Assembly (NCBI RefSeq): GCF_019175385.1
Contig: NC_083345.1
Span: 14,284,027-14,348,026 of the forward strand
Reading direction: 5' to 3'
Origin: Lycium barbarum
Lineage: Eukaryota > Streptophyta > Magnoliopsida > Solanales > Solanaceae
Length of the DNA: 64,000 bases
Shown here: piece after piece, positions 13,113-24,950 of the stretch
Layout of the letters: every line of letters starts with the position of its first letter
Position numbering within the stretch: position 1 is the stretch's first letter
The notes under the pieces: model-generated
Database searches by the model: none
Seen by the model: the letters and a program-made list of their open reading frames with translations, nothing else
What the model was told of the DNA's origin: nothing
Program-made: the position numbers and the translations under genes

Positions 13113-13540
13113 CCAGCTTCTTTTTCCTCAAGTTCCTCTTGTTAAAAAAAAAAAAAAAAAAAGAGCATTCTGGCACTGGTGTCGCTCCCGAGTCTCTGAA
13201 ATTCGAAAAGATAAATTCAGGCACGCAATTTCTGTAACCATTCTTTTCAAATACTACTAAAAAACTGGCAAAAGCCGACGGAAAAACCAACGGATTCCGT
13301 CGGTTTTTTCAATAATTTTTTTAAATCTTCTTTTTTAAGAAAACCGACGGACTGCGTCGGTTATTTTTTGCGCAAAAAATGCGCGAAAAATATAATTATT
13401 TTCTAAAATAAACCGATGGAGTCCGTCGGTTTTTTATTATAATTTTTAATTTTTTTATAAAAAAAACCGAAGGAGTCCGTCGATTTTTAGAGCGAAAAAC
13501 AGTATAAATTAAATCAATATAAGTATATGAACAAAGAATA

Positions 13541-13643
13541 TTAGTGGGCTAGTGGTAAAGCCCTTTAATGCCAAGGAACATACCCGGGTTCAATTCCAAG
13601 TTCCTACATTTCATTCTTTAATTGTCAAAAAAAAAAAAAAAAA
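13541..13643 (+). repeat. tRNA-derived, Pol III promoter-like cassette with A tail (SINE-like)
   Basis: The box A-like TGGGCTAGTGG (13545-13555) and the box B GGTTCAATTCC (13587-13597) are spaced as in a tRNA gene. The sequence then runs about 25 bp to a tract of 17 A residues starting near 13627. That is the layout of a very short SINE or tRNA pseudogene. It lies wholly inside the Mutator MITE. No flanking duplication of its own was recognised. Confidence 0.5.
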
Positions 13644-14243
13644 CCCGACGGGAGTCTGTCGGTTTTTTCATTTTTTTTTTTACAAAATCGACGGACTCAG
13701 TCAGTTATGAAAAGCGAGAGAGAACTTGAGGAAAAAAGTTGAGGTTAAAGAATGAACTTGAGGAAAAAGTAGCGGGGAGAGAGAGAGAGAGAAGTTTGAG
13801 GAATGGTTTAACATTAATCTCATGGAGGTTTATGGCTTTGTAAGTTGTTTGTATAAAAAATAGACGGAGGCTAAATTTGATAAGTTTTTAAATAGTTAAA
13901 GGACTAAAACCGATAAGTGTATAGTTAAAGGACCATTTAAGACCTACTCCCATAGATAAGGGACTATTTATGGCCTTTTCTCGTGTATTATCACATTAGT
14001 GGACAGAATTAGAAAGCTGGGGGATAACTCTAATGTGGTAGTACAACATGTATTCAGGGAAGGCAATACAATGGCAGATTTTTTAACTAACCTAGCTTTT
14101 GATTTTGCAGGTACATCAATCTTTAGGAGCTTTTCTGAACTACCATGTGTAGGGAGGAAACTGTTAAATCTTGACAAACAGCAAATTCCAAATTTGAGGT
14201 TCAGAAGTGCCAAGAATATGGGATTCACGAATATACAAGACTA

Positions 14244-15068
14244 ACTTTGTAACTCAAATATTGTAAAGACTTCTAATGGAGGTATTAGCCTTTGGCTCAT
14301 CCCATTGAAGTCCTAACAATAAATGAGAAGCAAAGGAGGATTTATATTCAGTATATCCAATAAATGTGACAGATCTTCTTTAGGAGTGCAAGAATAAGAG
14401 TATTTATGCAGATATTTATCATTTTATCTTTTAAGATGGTATTTAATACTTTACTCTAAGGATTGCATATATGAAATGAAGCACAGTCTCAAGATGCTTC
14501 ATGGACAAAGTCAACATACAATAAAGCAGGCAACAGTAGCAGAGCATCAACATAAGCACAAAACCAGATCACATTGCGTCTAAGTGAGCTAAACAACCAT
14601 ATGATTCATAAAAATTTCGATTTCGCAATGGATGTTTAGTGTATTCTTTCACCAACAATAAGCACATATTTGAGGATTTATGAAAGATTTGAAACACTAG
14701 GATGAAAATTACCTGAAAAGTTGAGTTCTAGCTTACTCAGAGAATTAACTCCTTGGCGATGGATTCACAGCATCTGGTGAGATGCGAATATATGTATCCA
14801 AAGCAGAGCATCTAGCACTTGATTCGGTGATGATTCATCTCCGGTGATTGGCATTGGCGATGGCTAATCGCTAGAGGCTTCAACTTTCCTAAATTTTGTT
14901 CTGATGGGGTTTGTTGTTGTTTTTGGGTTGCCCCGCTTATTTGGGGCTTTTGTCTTTATTTCTATTGCTAGCTTTTACTTTGTAAGACTTTATCTTTCTA
15001 TTATTTAATTTAATAAATATCCCTCCACTAAGAATACTTAGTGGTTGCTTAAAAATAAATAAATAAAA
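14244..15068 (+). other. LINE 3' untranslated region
   Basis: Noncoding sequence follows the RNase H stop and carries several AATAAA-like signals (for example ACAATAAATGAG near 14320 and TTTAATAAATATCC near 15010) before the A-rich tail. A block around 14340-14890 has no recognised family and could be a separate insertion. Confidence 0.5.
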
Positions 15069-16256
15069 ATATTACATAAATTGGTACTGTGACCTATGTT
15101 TATAATAATTCTGAAATTTCAAACTATTATATTATCTTTGTTAATTATCTTTAAAATAGATTATTTAAATTCAAAATGCACCAGTAGAAAGTAGTAGTTC
15201 ATAAACAATGAGTTACTTAATAGAGAAATTGAGTGTAGAAAAAATTGGTGATGTTATTGTCTTTCAAGTTTCATCATTTTTTTTTAAAGAAAAAAAAGTA
15301 TAGAGAAAGATATGGAAGGGTAGAGTAGTGAAAAAAGAAAAACCAAGAAAGCACTTCAGCATGTGAAAGGAAAAAGGGGAAATGGCTAAAATGACGCTCA
15401 AACTATAATCGTATTTATTCTGCTACACTCATACTTTATGGGGTACTATTACCCCATGGCTATATTTTTTTAGTACATTTATTTGACATTTGATTATGGG
15501 GTGAGCTGGCCAAGAAAGTGATAACATGCACACGGAGCGTAGGGGCTAATTAAGCCATTCGTTGAATTTTTGCCATGTGGTGCTTCTACCGGTAATTTCA
15601 TTAATCCCTTAAACATCGGTATAGTTGCCTGATTTTAGTACCCATTTTTTTCTCCATTGAAGCTCGGAAATTCAATTTTTTTCTCCAAAATCACGGTTGT
15701 CTTGAAGAGGTAAGTTCCTATTTGTGTGAATTTCTTCTTTTAACATCTCTATTGCTGCCCGATTTTAGTACCCATTTTTTTCTCCATTGAAGCTTTGAAA
15801 TTCGATCCTTTTATCCAAAGTCAAGGATGTCTTGAAGAGGTAAGCTTCCATTTGTGTAAATTTCTACTTTTTATTTTTCACTCCGATCTTATATTTAATT
15901 GGTTAGGACAAGTAATTTCTTCCCCAAATTTTACGTATATAAAATTAGGGTTAGTTATGCAAGAGTTAAGCTCAGAGCTGAATAGGCTTTGTATGGACAT
16001 AAAGATCCAAAGATGAAACTTGATGTGCGAAAGAGAATCCTAACCTGTAAATGTCGACTAAATTATTCAGTTGTGTGACACCGACAAAACTTTCCAAAAT
16101 TTTGAAAAATGGAATCAAAATCCAACAAGACAAAAGCCAAGAATCGGTTATTTGAATGATATAGTGAACGATGGGTTTAAATTCCAAGAGAATCATCTGA
16201 TTTCTCCATGGAAAAATCAGAGAGTGAAGGAGGGTTTTCTTGATTGTGTCTGAAGT
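15069..16256. other. Intergenic DNA left of the copia element
   Basis: No gene is recognisable. It contains the tandem duplication listed separately. Short open frames are spaced without protein-like features. Confidence 0.45.
15626..15885. repeat. Two-copy tandem duplication, period 130 bp
   Basis: The unit beginning TGCCTGATTTTAGTACCCAT at 15626 recurs at 15756 as TGCCCGATTTTAGTACCCAT. Both continue through TCTCCATTGAAGCT and GTCTTGAAGAGGTAAG. The copies have diverged at scattered positions, so this is an old local duplication. Confidence 0.75.
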
Positions 16257-16261
16257 GAAAA

Positions 16262-16674
16262 TGTAAGAAATCATTAACGGGGCAAGGACAACAAATTGTG
16301 TACCTTAAAGCAGTGGAAGATAAATCGTTGAACTTGCCACCAAAAATTACCCCAAATCGAACTTTGAATCTCTTGGAAACAAAGTTATGTTTCACAAACT
16401 AGATGTCTTCTTTAATGTGTTTCTATTAAGAAGTAGAAGAAAAAACTCTTCTCTGTAGAAGAAGGAGAATGTGTATTTTTCTTACTAAAGAGAGAGAGGA
16501 GCAATTCACTTATTTCAAAACCACACTCCACGTTCATTCACCACAAATATAGTGGTTGTATGGACTTGTAACTTCCAGGGTAACTTGCCTGGTAACTCCT
16601 CAATCTTATCCTTTTCTAAATGGGTCGGGTCAGTCCACATGGGCGACCCGTTATCCAAACTTAAATATCCAACA
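16262..16674 (-). repeat. Copia 3' LTR
   Basis: 413 bp. On the minus strand it begins TGTTGGATATTTAAG and ends TTTCTTACA. It matches the partner LTR at 23139-23552 throughout. Confidence 0.95.
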
Positions 16675-16685
16675 TCTCCCACTTC
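16675..16685 (-). other. Polypurine tract of the copia element
   Basis: On the minus strand AAGTGGGAGA lies immediately upstream of the LTR start TGTTGG, the expected position for the plus-strand DNA primer. Confidence 0.85.
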
Positions 16686-17665
16686 GCACATGGTGGACTG
16701 GACTCAAACCATACTATGTCAACAACACACGTAATTCATACAGACAAATAGTTTGTGCAACCTGCAAGTATCAAGAGCTATACCTATTAAGGTTTTACAA
16801 GAGCTCCACGTAGGAATCCAATCACATGCGGAAAGAATTCACTATTAACATGAGGATCTTATTACTCGCGATACCCTAGACATCATCCGCTACATCAGTA
16901 GCTACTTATCTGATCCCTCGTCCTCTAAAGAGGTAAACTCGAGTTCATGTTTAAATTTATATCCACAATTACACTTGACACTCTTATGGTAAGTGTAATG
17001 GCTGGCCTATGAATACAAGTTAAATTAATAATACTAATTGTCTTCCCTTTCTACTCGAATCTATCTGTTTCAGATCAACTGCTTTCCTAGACGTGCACCG
17101 CATTGTCGAATCACTCATGGCTATTAGTGATATGCTAAAATAGCAACACTGATTGAAACTTCAAGAAACAGTCAAAGGTCAAAGGGTATTCCAATGAAAA
17201 TTTAATGTAATTTTTTAGGGTCTCACACAATGAAGAAGTAGGGGTCCCTTCTCCATTAACCCATTGGTCGCTAAGCACACACGGTATGAAATATGTGCTA
17301 CGGTGTTCTCACCTTATGTTGGCACGTGTGTCTAATTCTTTATTTTTCCAACACTGTAAGATCTTGATCTAGATACCTCTAGATGTCTAACTCGAGCTTC
17401 TCTCTTCAATGATCCTCAAATCCATCTTCTTAGAGAAACCCATATCTGGCTTTCAAAACAAGTAGGTGGTAGAACTTATCTCTTCACGTTCCTCCACATA
17501 AAAGGCGATTGCTCGTGTGAGAGAACCAATCTCGCGACTTGTTCGACACACTTTATCAATAAAATTACATCATCACATGCTTATAAGATATGAACATAAA
17601 TTCAAGAGTCAAATATTGATGAAAATATTGTAACAACCAAGTCATTTTACAAAACAGAAATATAA

Positions 17666-20600
17666 TCATATCCTACACAAACCTAGAGCCATAACATGTT
17701 TCTCAAACAGGTCTCTAGATAGCGCCTTTATAGAAGGATCAACTATCATTTCTCGCGTAGATATGTATTGTAAAGTTACGTCTCCACTTGCTACTGCGTC
17801 ACTTACAAAATTATACTTGATGTCAATGTGTTTAGTTTTGTTATGATACTTAGGATCCTTTGTGTATACAATAGCCGCTTGACTATCACAATGTAAAATC
17901 ATTGATCCTTGAGAATTCTTTGCTATGTCCAAATGCTCAAAGAATCTTTTTAACCAAACAGCTTCTTGTAATGCAGATGCACAAGCCACAAACTCAGCTT
18001 CCATAGTTGAAAGAACCGTACAAGTTTGTTTCTTACTTTTCCATGAAATATCACCACCATTAAGTAAGAAAGAATAACCAGATATCGATTTTCTATCATT
18101 CCTGTCACCACCCCAATCAGCATCTGTATATCTTCTTAAGTGTAAATTATTTTCACTATAACATAGTGAATAATCAACAGTTCCTTTCAGGTATCGGAAG
18201 ATCCTCTTCACAGCTTTCTAATGATCTTTTTCAGGATTGGACTGATACCTGCTAACCAGACCTACGACATAACAAACATCCAGACGAGTACACATCATAG
18301 CGTATATCAAGCTCCCCACAACACTAGAATATGGAAGTCGAGACATGTCTTCTTTTTCTTTTTCGGTCTCTGGACACATTTCAAGGCTTAAAGTTTCACC
18401 TCTTGCTATAAGAGTATCTATGGGTTTGCAACTATTTATTCGAAAGCGTTCCAAAATTTTCTTTATATAAGTTTCTTGAGAAAGACTCAAAGACTTCTTG
18501 GAACGATCTCTTTGGATCTTAACACCCAATATATAATCTGCTTCACCCATGTTTTTCATGTCAAATGACTTTGAAAGCCATGACTTGATAGTTTTCACAT
18601 ACTCCAAATTATTTCCGGCTAATAAAATATCATCCACGTAAAGGGAAAGAATTACAAACATTCCATTAGACTTCTTCACATAAATGCAATGGTCTTCATC
18701 GATCATGGTGAAATCATATGACATCACCTATTTGTGAAATCTCAAATACCACTGTCTTGATCGATTGCTTCAAGCCATAAATAGATCTTTTTAATTTGCA
18801 GACTTTCTTTTCTTGGCCTTTAACGATGAAACCTACAGGTTGTTCCATATATATTTCTTCGTTTAGTTCTCCATTGAGAAAAGCTGTCTTCACGTCCATT
18901 TGGTGTAACTCTAGATCCAAACATGCAACAATAGCCAAAAGCAATCGAATTGAGGTAAACTTCACAACTGGTGAAAACATTTCCACATAATCTATTCCAG
19001 ATTGTTAGGTAAAACCTTTTGCGACCAATCGTGCCTTGTATCTTTCTATTAACTCGTTCGCTTTACGTTTAACCTTGAGAGCCCATTTGCTCCCAATAAC
19101 TCTACGCCCAGAAGGAAGGTCAACTAGATCCCAGACTTTATTGGTTCTCATGGACTCCAATTCTTCTTTCATTTCTTTCATCCATTCATCTTTTCCAAGA
19201 CTTGCCAGAGCCTCAGTCACAGCATTAGGCTCATCCAATTTTGTGGGAGATACTAAGAAAACGCAATCCTCAATCTCGTATGATCGTTTAGGTATACCTT
19301 TTCTAATACTTTTACGCAATTCAAGTTCAGATTCTTCAATAGGATTATGGGATTCAAAACTCCCACTTGGATCAGGAACCAATCCTTGATCTATTTGACT
19401 ATCAAACATGTCTGAAAACATATTTTGATCATCTGAATTCAACATTTCGTCAAGAGGCTCTCCTTCCTTTACTTCGCCCTTTTTGGGAAAATCATTCTCT
19501 AGAAATGTGACATCTCGTGATTCAATTTTAGTTATACTTCCATCTTCTAATTCACCAATGAACACATAACCTTTGGAGTATTCTAAGTACTTTACAAAGA
19601 TACATTTATTCCCTTTTGGACTCAGTTTTCCAAACTCACCAAAACGATCTTTTACATATGCAAGCACAATCCCAAGGTCATAGATCATTCAGGTTTAGTT
19701 TATGACCAGTCCATAGCTCATAGGGAGTGGAAGTAACTGATTTTGAAGGCACTTTATTTAGTATGTAGGCCGCAGTCAATAATGCATCTCCCCAGAAAGA
19801 GATACGTAAATTTGCCTGCGCCATCATTGACCTTGTCATGTCCAATAATGTTCTATTTCTCCTTTCTGCTACACCATTATGTTGAGGTGTGTAAGGAGTT
19901 GTTAACTGCCTGGTAATGCCTTTTTCATTACATAATTCTTCAAACTATTTTGATAAATATTCACGGTCTCTATTGGTTCTTAAAGTCTTTATACTTTTAT
20001 CTAATTGATTCTCAACTTCATTCATATATCTTTTAAAGCATTCAAGTGCTTCAAATTTGTGAGAAATCAAATAAACGTAACCGAAATACGTGAAATCATC
20101 AATACACGTAATGAAATACATAGCACCAGACCTTGCCCTTACATTCATTGGACCACAGATATAAGAATGGATTAATTGCAATGGGGAATCTACTCTCTTA
20201 GCCTTCTCAAATGGTTTACGTGTAATCTTTTTAGCAAGACAATTTTCACAAGTTGGCATTTCAATTTTGGAGAAAGGATCTAAATTCCTTTCCTTTGCCA
20301 ATCTATTCATCCGGTCTAGTCCTATGTGTCTTGCATGCCATGTAATAACATCAACATCATTGTTACTAGAATAACATGTCATTACACAATGGTCAACATA
20401 ATAGTCATAAGTTGAAGGATTACAATCTAAAACGATAAAACCATCATAACGAAGTCCAAAACCATAAAAAAATATTGTTTTGAGTAATTCTAACACCATT
20501 GTGAGTAAACTTTAAATCGAAACCAAGATCTAGAAGAACAGACATAGATACTAAGTTACGTCGGAACTCTAAAGCATATAGGACATCATGCAACATCAAC

Positions 20601-21192
20601 GTTTGTCCACCACACAAGTCCATTTTGCAAGTGTCTATCCCTTTGATTTTAAGCTTTGCATTATTTCCTACATATATCCACCTTGATCCAGGTGAGACTC
20701 GACGAAACTCCACAAACGCTTCTCGATCACGACTCACTTGGTCGGTGGCCCTTGAGTGTACAATCCACATAGGATAAGATTCAGTTAGTAAAACAGTGCT
20801 AGAAACATATGTAGCACTTAGAGATGCGTTTCGAAATGCTACTTTTTTCGGCTCAGGACACTCATGAGCAAAATGCCCTGGAACATAGATGTTGAAGCAT
20901 TTCATCTTACTATTGTCTTTCTTCTTAAAAAATCATTTTCCCTTCTTAGGATTTGGCTTGTTCCTTTTCTTGGAGGATCCTTCTCCGGTCTCCTTACCCT
21001 TTCCGTCATTTTTCCAATTCTTCTTACATTTGAAGCCTGAAGACTTTATGCCACTGGATTCTGCCACATAGGCATTAGATACAGTTTTAGCAGCACCAAG
21101 CTACTTTTCTTCAAGATCGACCCCAGATGTCGTAATTCTCACCTTTGAGTTTCTCACCCTTGTTTAAATTAGCAATGATGCTTTTAGATGCC
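17666..21192 (-). pseudogene. Copia gag-pol polyprotein (broken)
   Basis: Gag starts at MASKSIIANLNKGEKLKG (21192). It runs to about 21105, then lacks most of the usual central gag and resumes near the zinc knuckle CFNIYVPGHFAHEC (about 20895), where the second Cys of CCHC is replaced. Integrase follows (HARHIGLDRM, CENCLAKK), then TPYTPQHNGVAERRN. Reverse transcriptase has MDVKTAFLNGEL and LYVDDILLAGN. RNase H has YTDADWGGD and STMEAEFVA. The integrase position normally occupied by the first catalytic Asp before ICGPM is Tyr. Stops include a CAA-to-TAA-type change near 19004. No functional product is expected. Confidence 0.9.
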
Positions 21193-21631
21193 ATATCTGT
21201 TGATTGAGACAATTAAGCAAGTTTTTACTCATCAATATTTACCCTTAAAATAAAAGCATGTGATATACACATTCAAGCAAATCAATTTTCATAAAGGTTT
21301 CACATCTAGTGTAAAATTGAAAGGTCACAAAAGTTTCTAATCATAATGTACGAACTAAATGTTTAACCAAAATTAGAATCATTTCTTAATGTGTATTTAA
21401 ATATTCGTGACTAGAATCACATAGATTCTTTTAGTCTTATCCCTTTACAACATTCTATTAATGCATATCAATTAATAATAAATAAATAAACATCCATATG
21501 CATATATTAACAGAAGAGATAAACAAACATATGTTCATAAAAGGAATTTACACAATTACAAGTCATATACTACTTGTCTATGGCTTTCTTCTCATTACGC
21601 GGGTGACTAGGATTTAAAAAACTTTCAGCCG

Positions 21632-22216
21632 CTATTTAGCCAATTCTTCTATGGGAGAAAGTCTAGAAAGCTGAGATTTAGGAACTATCGGACTCAATAT
21701 GGGTCTAGAACAAGTCTTTAGTAGCCAAGATTTCTTAACCTTAGTTGCTATTTTCTTTTCCTCCCACTTGGATTCAAGTTCCATAGTGTACATCCAAATG
21801 GGTGCATTTGGACCAAGCTTGTGATAAATATCAGCCAACTGACCCTTCCAATAATCTGGTATAGATTGCTCCAATATTCCCACGACATCCTAACTCGAAA
21901 CAATTTTAAAATGTTGAAACATTAGTCCTGACAGCTTCCTCCCCAAAAGATGAATATAGCTTGGTATAGATGCAAATGGGTCCATTTTGATTTTTTAAAA
22001 TTCTACAAATTTTCTTTCTCCTTCCCTTTGCACAACTCTATCCTCTCTAAAGATATTTTGTATCGTCCTTGAGACATTTTTGATGACTTCAGGCTCAGAG
22101 TCTGAATCATTACTAAATATAGTCCTTTGACGATGCATTCTTCTATGTTGTCCTTTTGCTTGACTTTTACCACCACTCTCAGTTGGTGCATTTCGAGCAT
22201 GTCTCCGTCCAGCCAT
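21632..22216 (-). pseudogene. Unidentified reading frame in the copia leader, upstream of gag
   Basis: A single minus-strand frame of about 194 codons begins MAGRRHARNAPTESGGKSQ at 22216 and runs to a stop at 21632. It is interrupted by only two stop codons (after RKFVEF and after FKIVSS). The N-terminal part is basic (RRHAR, HRRMHRQR), then acidic (DSDSEPE). The C-terminal part is richer in aromatic residues (IPDYWKGQLADIYHKL, WMYTMELESKWEEKK) and protein-like. It lies between the primer-binding site and gag, where most plant copia elements carry only untranslated leader. I do not recognise the family. It could be an extra element gene, captured sequence, or the displaced remains of another element. 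Confidence 0.45.
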
Positions 22217-23125
22217 GTCTGAAATGGGAATAAAGAAACAATATGAATGGACATACCATTCAATATGACAAGATATGCCACACTACTCGTAGAAGATAAA
22301 ATTAAGTTTAAGGATTAATAATCATCTAGAACATGATAGCTCATGAGCCGAAGTAGTGATGACAGATTAAAAAAAAAAAAACTTTTATCCACCGTCATTA
22401 CTATATAATTTATTCTGAGAGACCTTCGAATAAGTTAGAGAATCCATATTGCCCAGTGTACATAAAACTTTAATATAATGATCACTGGTGCAAAGATTCC
22501 CATCATCAAGTACTTAAAAAAAATCATTAAAATATTGCAACTTCTTCACAAGTCACACTTATCCATTCATTTTTCTTAATTAAGTCAAAGTAAACAACAT
22601 AAAAAATGACTTTTGAAACTCTTACCAATTTATTTATTTTTTTTTTAAAAAAACTGGTAAAGTGACCCTCCACTGTGTTTGTTAAGAGCTCCGATTCTTT
22701 GTTAAAGTAGGTCAACATCCCATCCTTCGTATTATACCTACATCAGCCGTCAATAGTGTTTCTAGGAAGAAACCATTAATACTTCGAACGGTTTCACAAT
22801 TTCAGATTTTCTTTAATTAAAAAAAATCCTATTCAAACATAAACTGTAAAATTGACAGAGAATCCATGAGATATATAAGAAGTATCAACAATTAAGAAGC
22901 CAACGTTCTCTCCAGTTCTCATAACATAGAGATAAAAAGAAATTATAAATCCAGAACGAGATTGGATCTCTCTAAGTCTTTCAATTACAGACTTGGCTTC
23001 ATTCATAGTTAATCAAACTCAAATAAGTTATTAATCCAGTGAAAACGCAGTAACACATAAAGCACAAAACCAACGATTAAACATGATTCAATAGTGTATT
23101 CATATCAACAAAACACACTAACAAT

Positions 23126-23137
23126 GCTATGATACCA
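23126..23137 (-). other. Primer-binding site, initiator tRNA-Met type
   Basis: On the minus strand TGGTATCATAGC follows the 5' LTR end (TTACA) by one base. It matches the plant initiator methionine tRNA 3' complement TGGTATCAGAGC at all but one position. Confidence 0.9.
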
Positions 23138-23138
23138 T

Positions 23139-23552
23139 TGTAAGAAATCATTAACGAGGCAAGGACAACAAATTATGTACCTTAAAGCAGCAGAAGATAA
23201 ATCGTTGAACTTGCCACAAAAAATTACCCCAAAATCGAGCTTTGAATCTCTTGGAAACAAAGTTATGTTTCACAAACTAAATGTCTTTTTTAGTGTGTTT
23301 CTATTAAGAAGTAGAAGAAAAAACTCTTCTCTGTTGAAGAAGGAGAATGTGTATTTTTCTTACTGAAGAGAGAGAGGAGCAATTCACTTATTTCAAAACC
23401 ACACTACACGTTCATTCACCACAAATATAGTGGTTGTATGGACTTGTAACTTCCAGGGTAACGTGCCTCGTAACTCCTCAATCTTATCCTTTTCTAAATG
23501 GGTTGGGTCAGTCCACATGGGCGACCCGTTATCCAAATTTAAATATCCAACA
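23139..23552 (-). repeat. Copia 5' LTR
   Basis: 414 bp with TG...CA termini, matching the LTR at 16262-16674. The duplication GAAAA follows at 23553-23557. It would carry the element promoter on the minus strand. Confidence 0.95.
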
Positions 23553-23557
23553 GAAAA

Positions 23558-24863
23558 GGATCGAAATAGGGGTCTTTTGGGCTTTTGTTCAGCGCGTATG
23601 TGCACCTGACTTAAAATGCAAAATAAATGCACTAAAAAAATAATCTAGAAGGTAATAGAATCCCCGTAAGTATGAGAGTGTTACTACAAATCCGGCCATA
23701 ATCTAGGTTTCTTAGCCATTTTCCCAAGAAAAAATGTAGTTTATCATAAACTAGTAATTACCTTTAGGGTGACTATTTAAAGCATAACCAACATTTAAAG
23801 GTTAATCATATGGGATTATTATCTGACCATTTTTAAAATATAAAAAACTTGAAAAAGACCTCTGGACAACACATGTATAAAGTTGCCAATAATATTATTA
23901 AAAAAAAAAGGAAAATTGTTTTGTTAAATGATATAGCTTATTTTGAATAACTGAAAGAATAACTTAGGATATTTAGATCATTTTGGTAAATGATAGCCTA
24001 TTTTGAGTAACTGAAAGAATGACTCGTGAATATCTCATTCTTGCTCTACATGATGATTAATCACGTTTTTGTAAGTTGGAACTCAAAATTTATATTACAA
24101 TGATTTCATATGGTACTTTGTACTTGTCCGAATTGGCCCTAGCAAAATTAATTGATGTAAGCTAATGTAATAAAAGGAAAAACATGTTGCTCTGAGTTTA
24201 ATAAGATATCTTATGTCTGCACTTATTACCAATAGTGTGCTAATTTCTTATACGGCAATTAAAACATTTCACGGACACTGAAATAATTCTTACATTTTTC
24301 TCTATAAGTGATTTTTGTTTCGTCTTTCCAAATAGTCATCATTGAGATGCATTCATTGGATTTCCCCTACAAAATTTGGAAATAAAAAGGAGGACAGAAC
24401 GATAGCAAGAAAAAGAAGAAGCACAACAGAAGGAGGCTGCACCAAAGTGGCTAAACTTCAAAAAATGTTGCAAGTGACTACCAGGTGTCATTTCGGTAAA
24501 ACTTTACCTGTACCCCGTATTAACTTCAAAGGATATTAATTCACATTGTTAAGTTATATATTAAGGTCTGAATATGTAATAGTAATATGTGAAGACGTGT
24601 CATATATTTATTGAAGTTGGTGTAAATATCATATATACGGGTAAATTTCTACCGTCATTTTTAATTCTTCCTCCTCATCAAAAAGGACTATCAAATAAAA
24701 AACGATATAGAAATTGCAATTGAATCTAATTTTCACATGGAAAAGTTAATTATAATTTATAGAAGTTACATTTACTATGTCATCCACTGAGGAGTGCATG
24801 GTTACTACTCTTGAATCCTGATCAAGACGGAGAACATATAGAAAAAGGGAAAAAGAGGGGTTG
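23558..24863. other. Intergenic DNA between the copia element and the MULE
   Basis: No gene recognised. An imperfect direct repeat lies at about 23928-24025, in which TTATTTTGAATAACTGAAAGAAT recurs with small changes as TATTTTGAGTAACTGAAAGAAT. The rest is AT-rich and unstructured by eye. Confidence 0.45.
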
Positions 24864-24950
24864 CAATTTGTTAGAGTCCGGAGCCTAAAGAGTATAAAAA
24901 TACACGGTATAAATCAAAAGGGGTAGCCTAAAATATATATACCAAAACGG

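Larger units (their letters stand above)
12890..13982. mobile_element. Mutator-type MITE inserted in the LINE RNase H domain
   Basis: Terminal inverted repeats of about 215 bp begin GAGAAAAGGCCATAAATAGT; the outer 40 bp or so are perfect. The element is flanked by a perfect 10-bp duplication GTGTATTATC (12880-12889 and 13983-13992). Removing the element and one duplication restores the RNase H frame. The interior holds about six palindromic copies of an ACCGACGGANTCCGTCGGT-like motif, CT and GA microsatellites next to the repeats, and a short tRNA-like cassette. No transposase is encoded. Confidence 0.9.
8727..14243 (+). pseudogene. LINE ORF2 endonuclease-reverse transcriptase-RNase H (broken)
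   Basis: The endonuclease domain starts at ALVWNIRSVN (about 8732) and includes WMVGGDFNVIL and GSDHAPLLF, both signature motifs of the APE-type nuclease. The reverse transcriptase runs about 10000-11300 with SASGPDGF, SNQSGFVKGRS and the catalytic LAYADDTIIF (about 11019-11050). A zf-RVT-like segment follows at 11988-12227. RNase H begins near 12630 with CNIDGASRGNPGPSS and resumes beyond the insertion with VQHVFREGNTMADFLTN. Stops occur in the endonuclease (near 8946), after GRSIF in the RT (10383), and elsewhere. A SINE splits the RT and a Mutator MITE splits RNase H, so the gene is dead. Confidence 0.85.
6595..15068 (+). mobile_element. L1-type LINE retrotransposon, decayed, with two nested insertions
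   Basis: Reading left to right it has an ORF1 with DUF4283-like and zinc-knuckle regions, then an ORF2 with endonuclease, reverse transcriptase, zf-RVT and RNase H, then a 3' region ending in an A-rich tail (AAAAATAAATAAATAAAAAT near 15050-15068). This is the plant L1 order. Without its two insertions (a SINE of about 0.25 kb and a Mutator MITE of 1.1 kb) it would be about 7.1 kb, a normal L1 length. Frameshifts and stops occur in both ORFs, so it is not autonomous. The 5' end is approximate and no target-site duplication was identified. Confidence 0.85.
16262..23552 (-). mobile_element. Full-length Ty1/copia LTR retrotransposon (minus strand)
   Basis: Both LTRs are present (16262-16674 and 23139-23552), each with TG...CA ends, and a perfect 5-bp duplication GAAAA lies outside them (16257-16261 and 23553-23557). 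On the minus strand the order is LTR, primer-binding site, leader, gag, integrase, reverse transcriptase, RNase H, polypurine tract, LTR. Integrase before reverse transcriptase identifies copia. By eye the LTRs differ at about 16 substitutions and one indel (about 96% identical), so the insertion is not recent. Internal stops make it non-autonomous. Confidence 0.95.
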
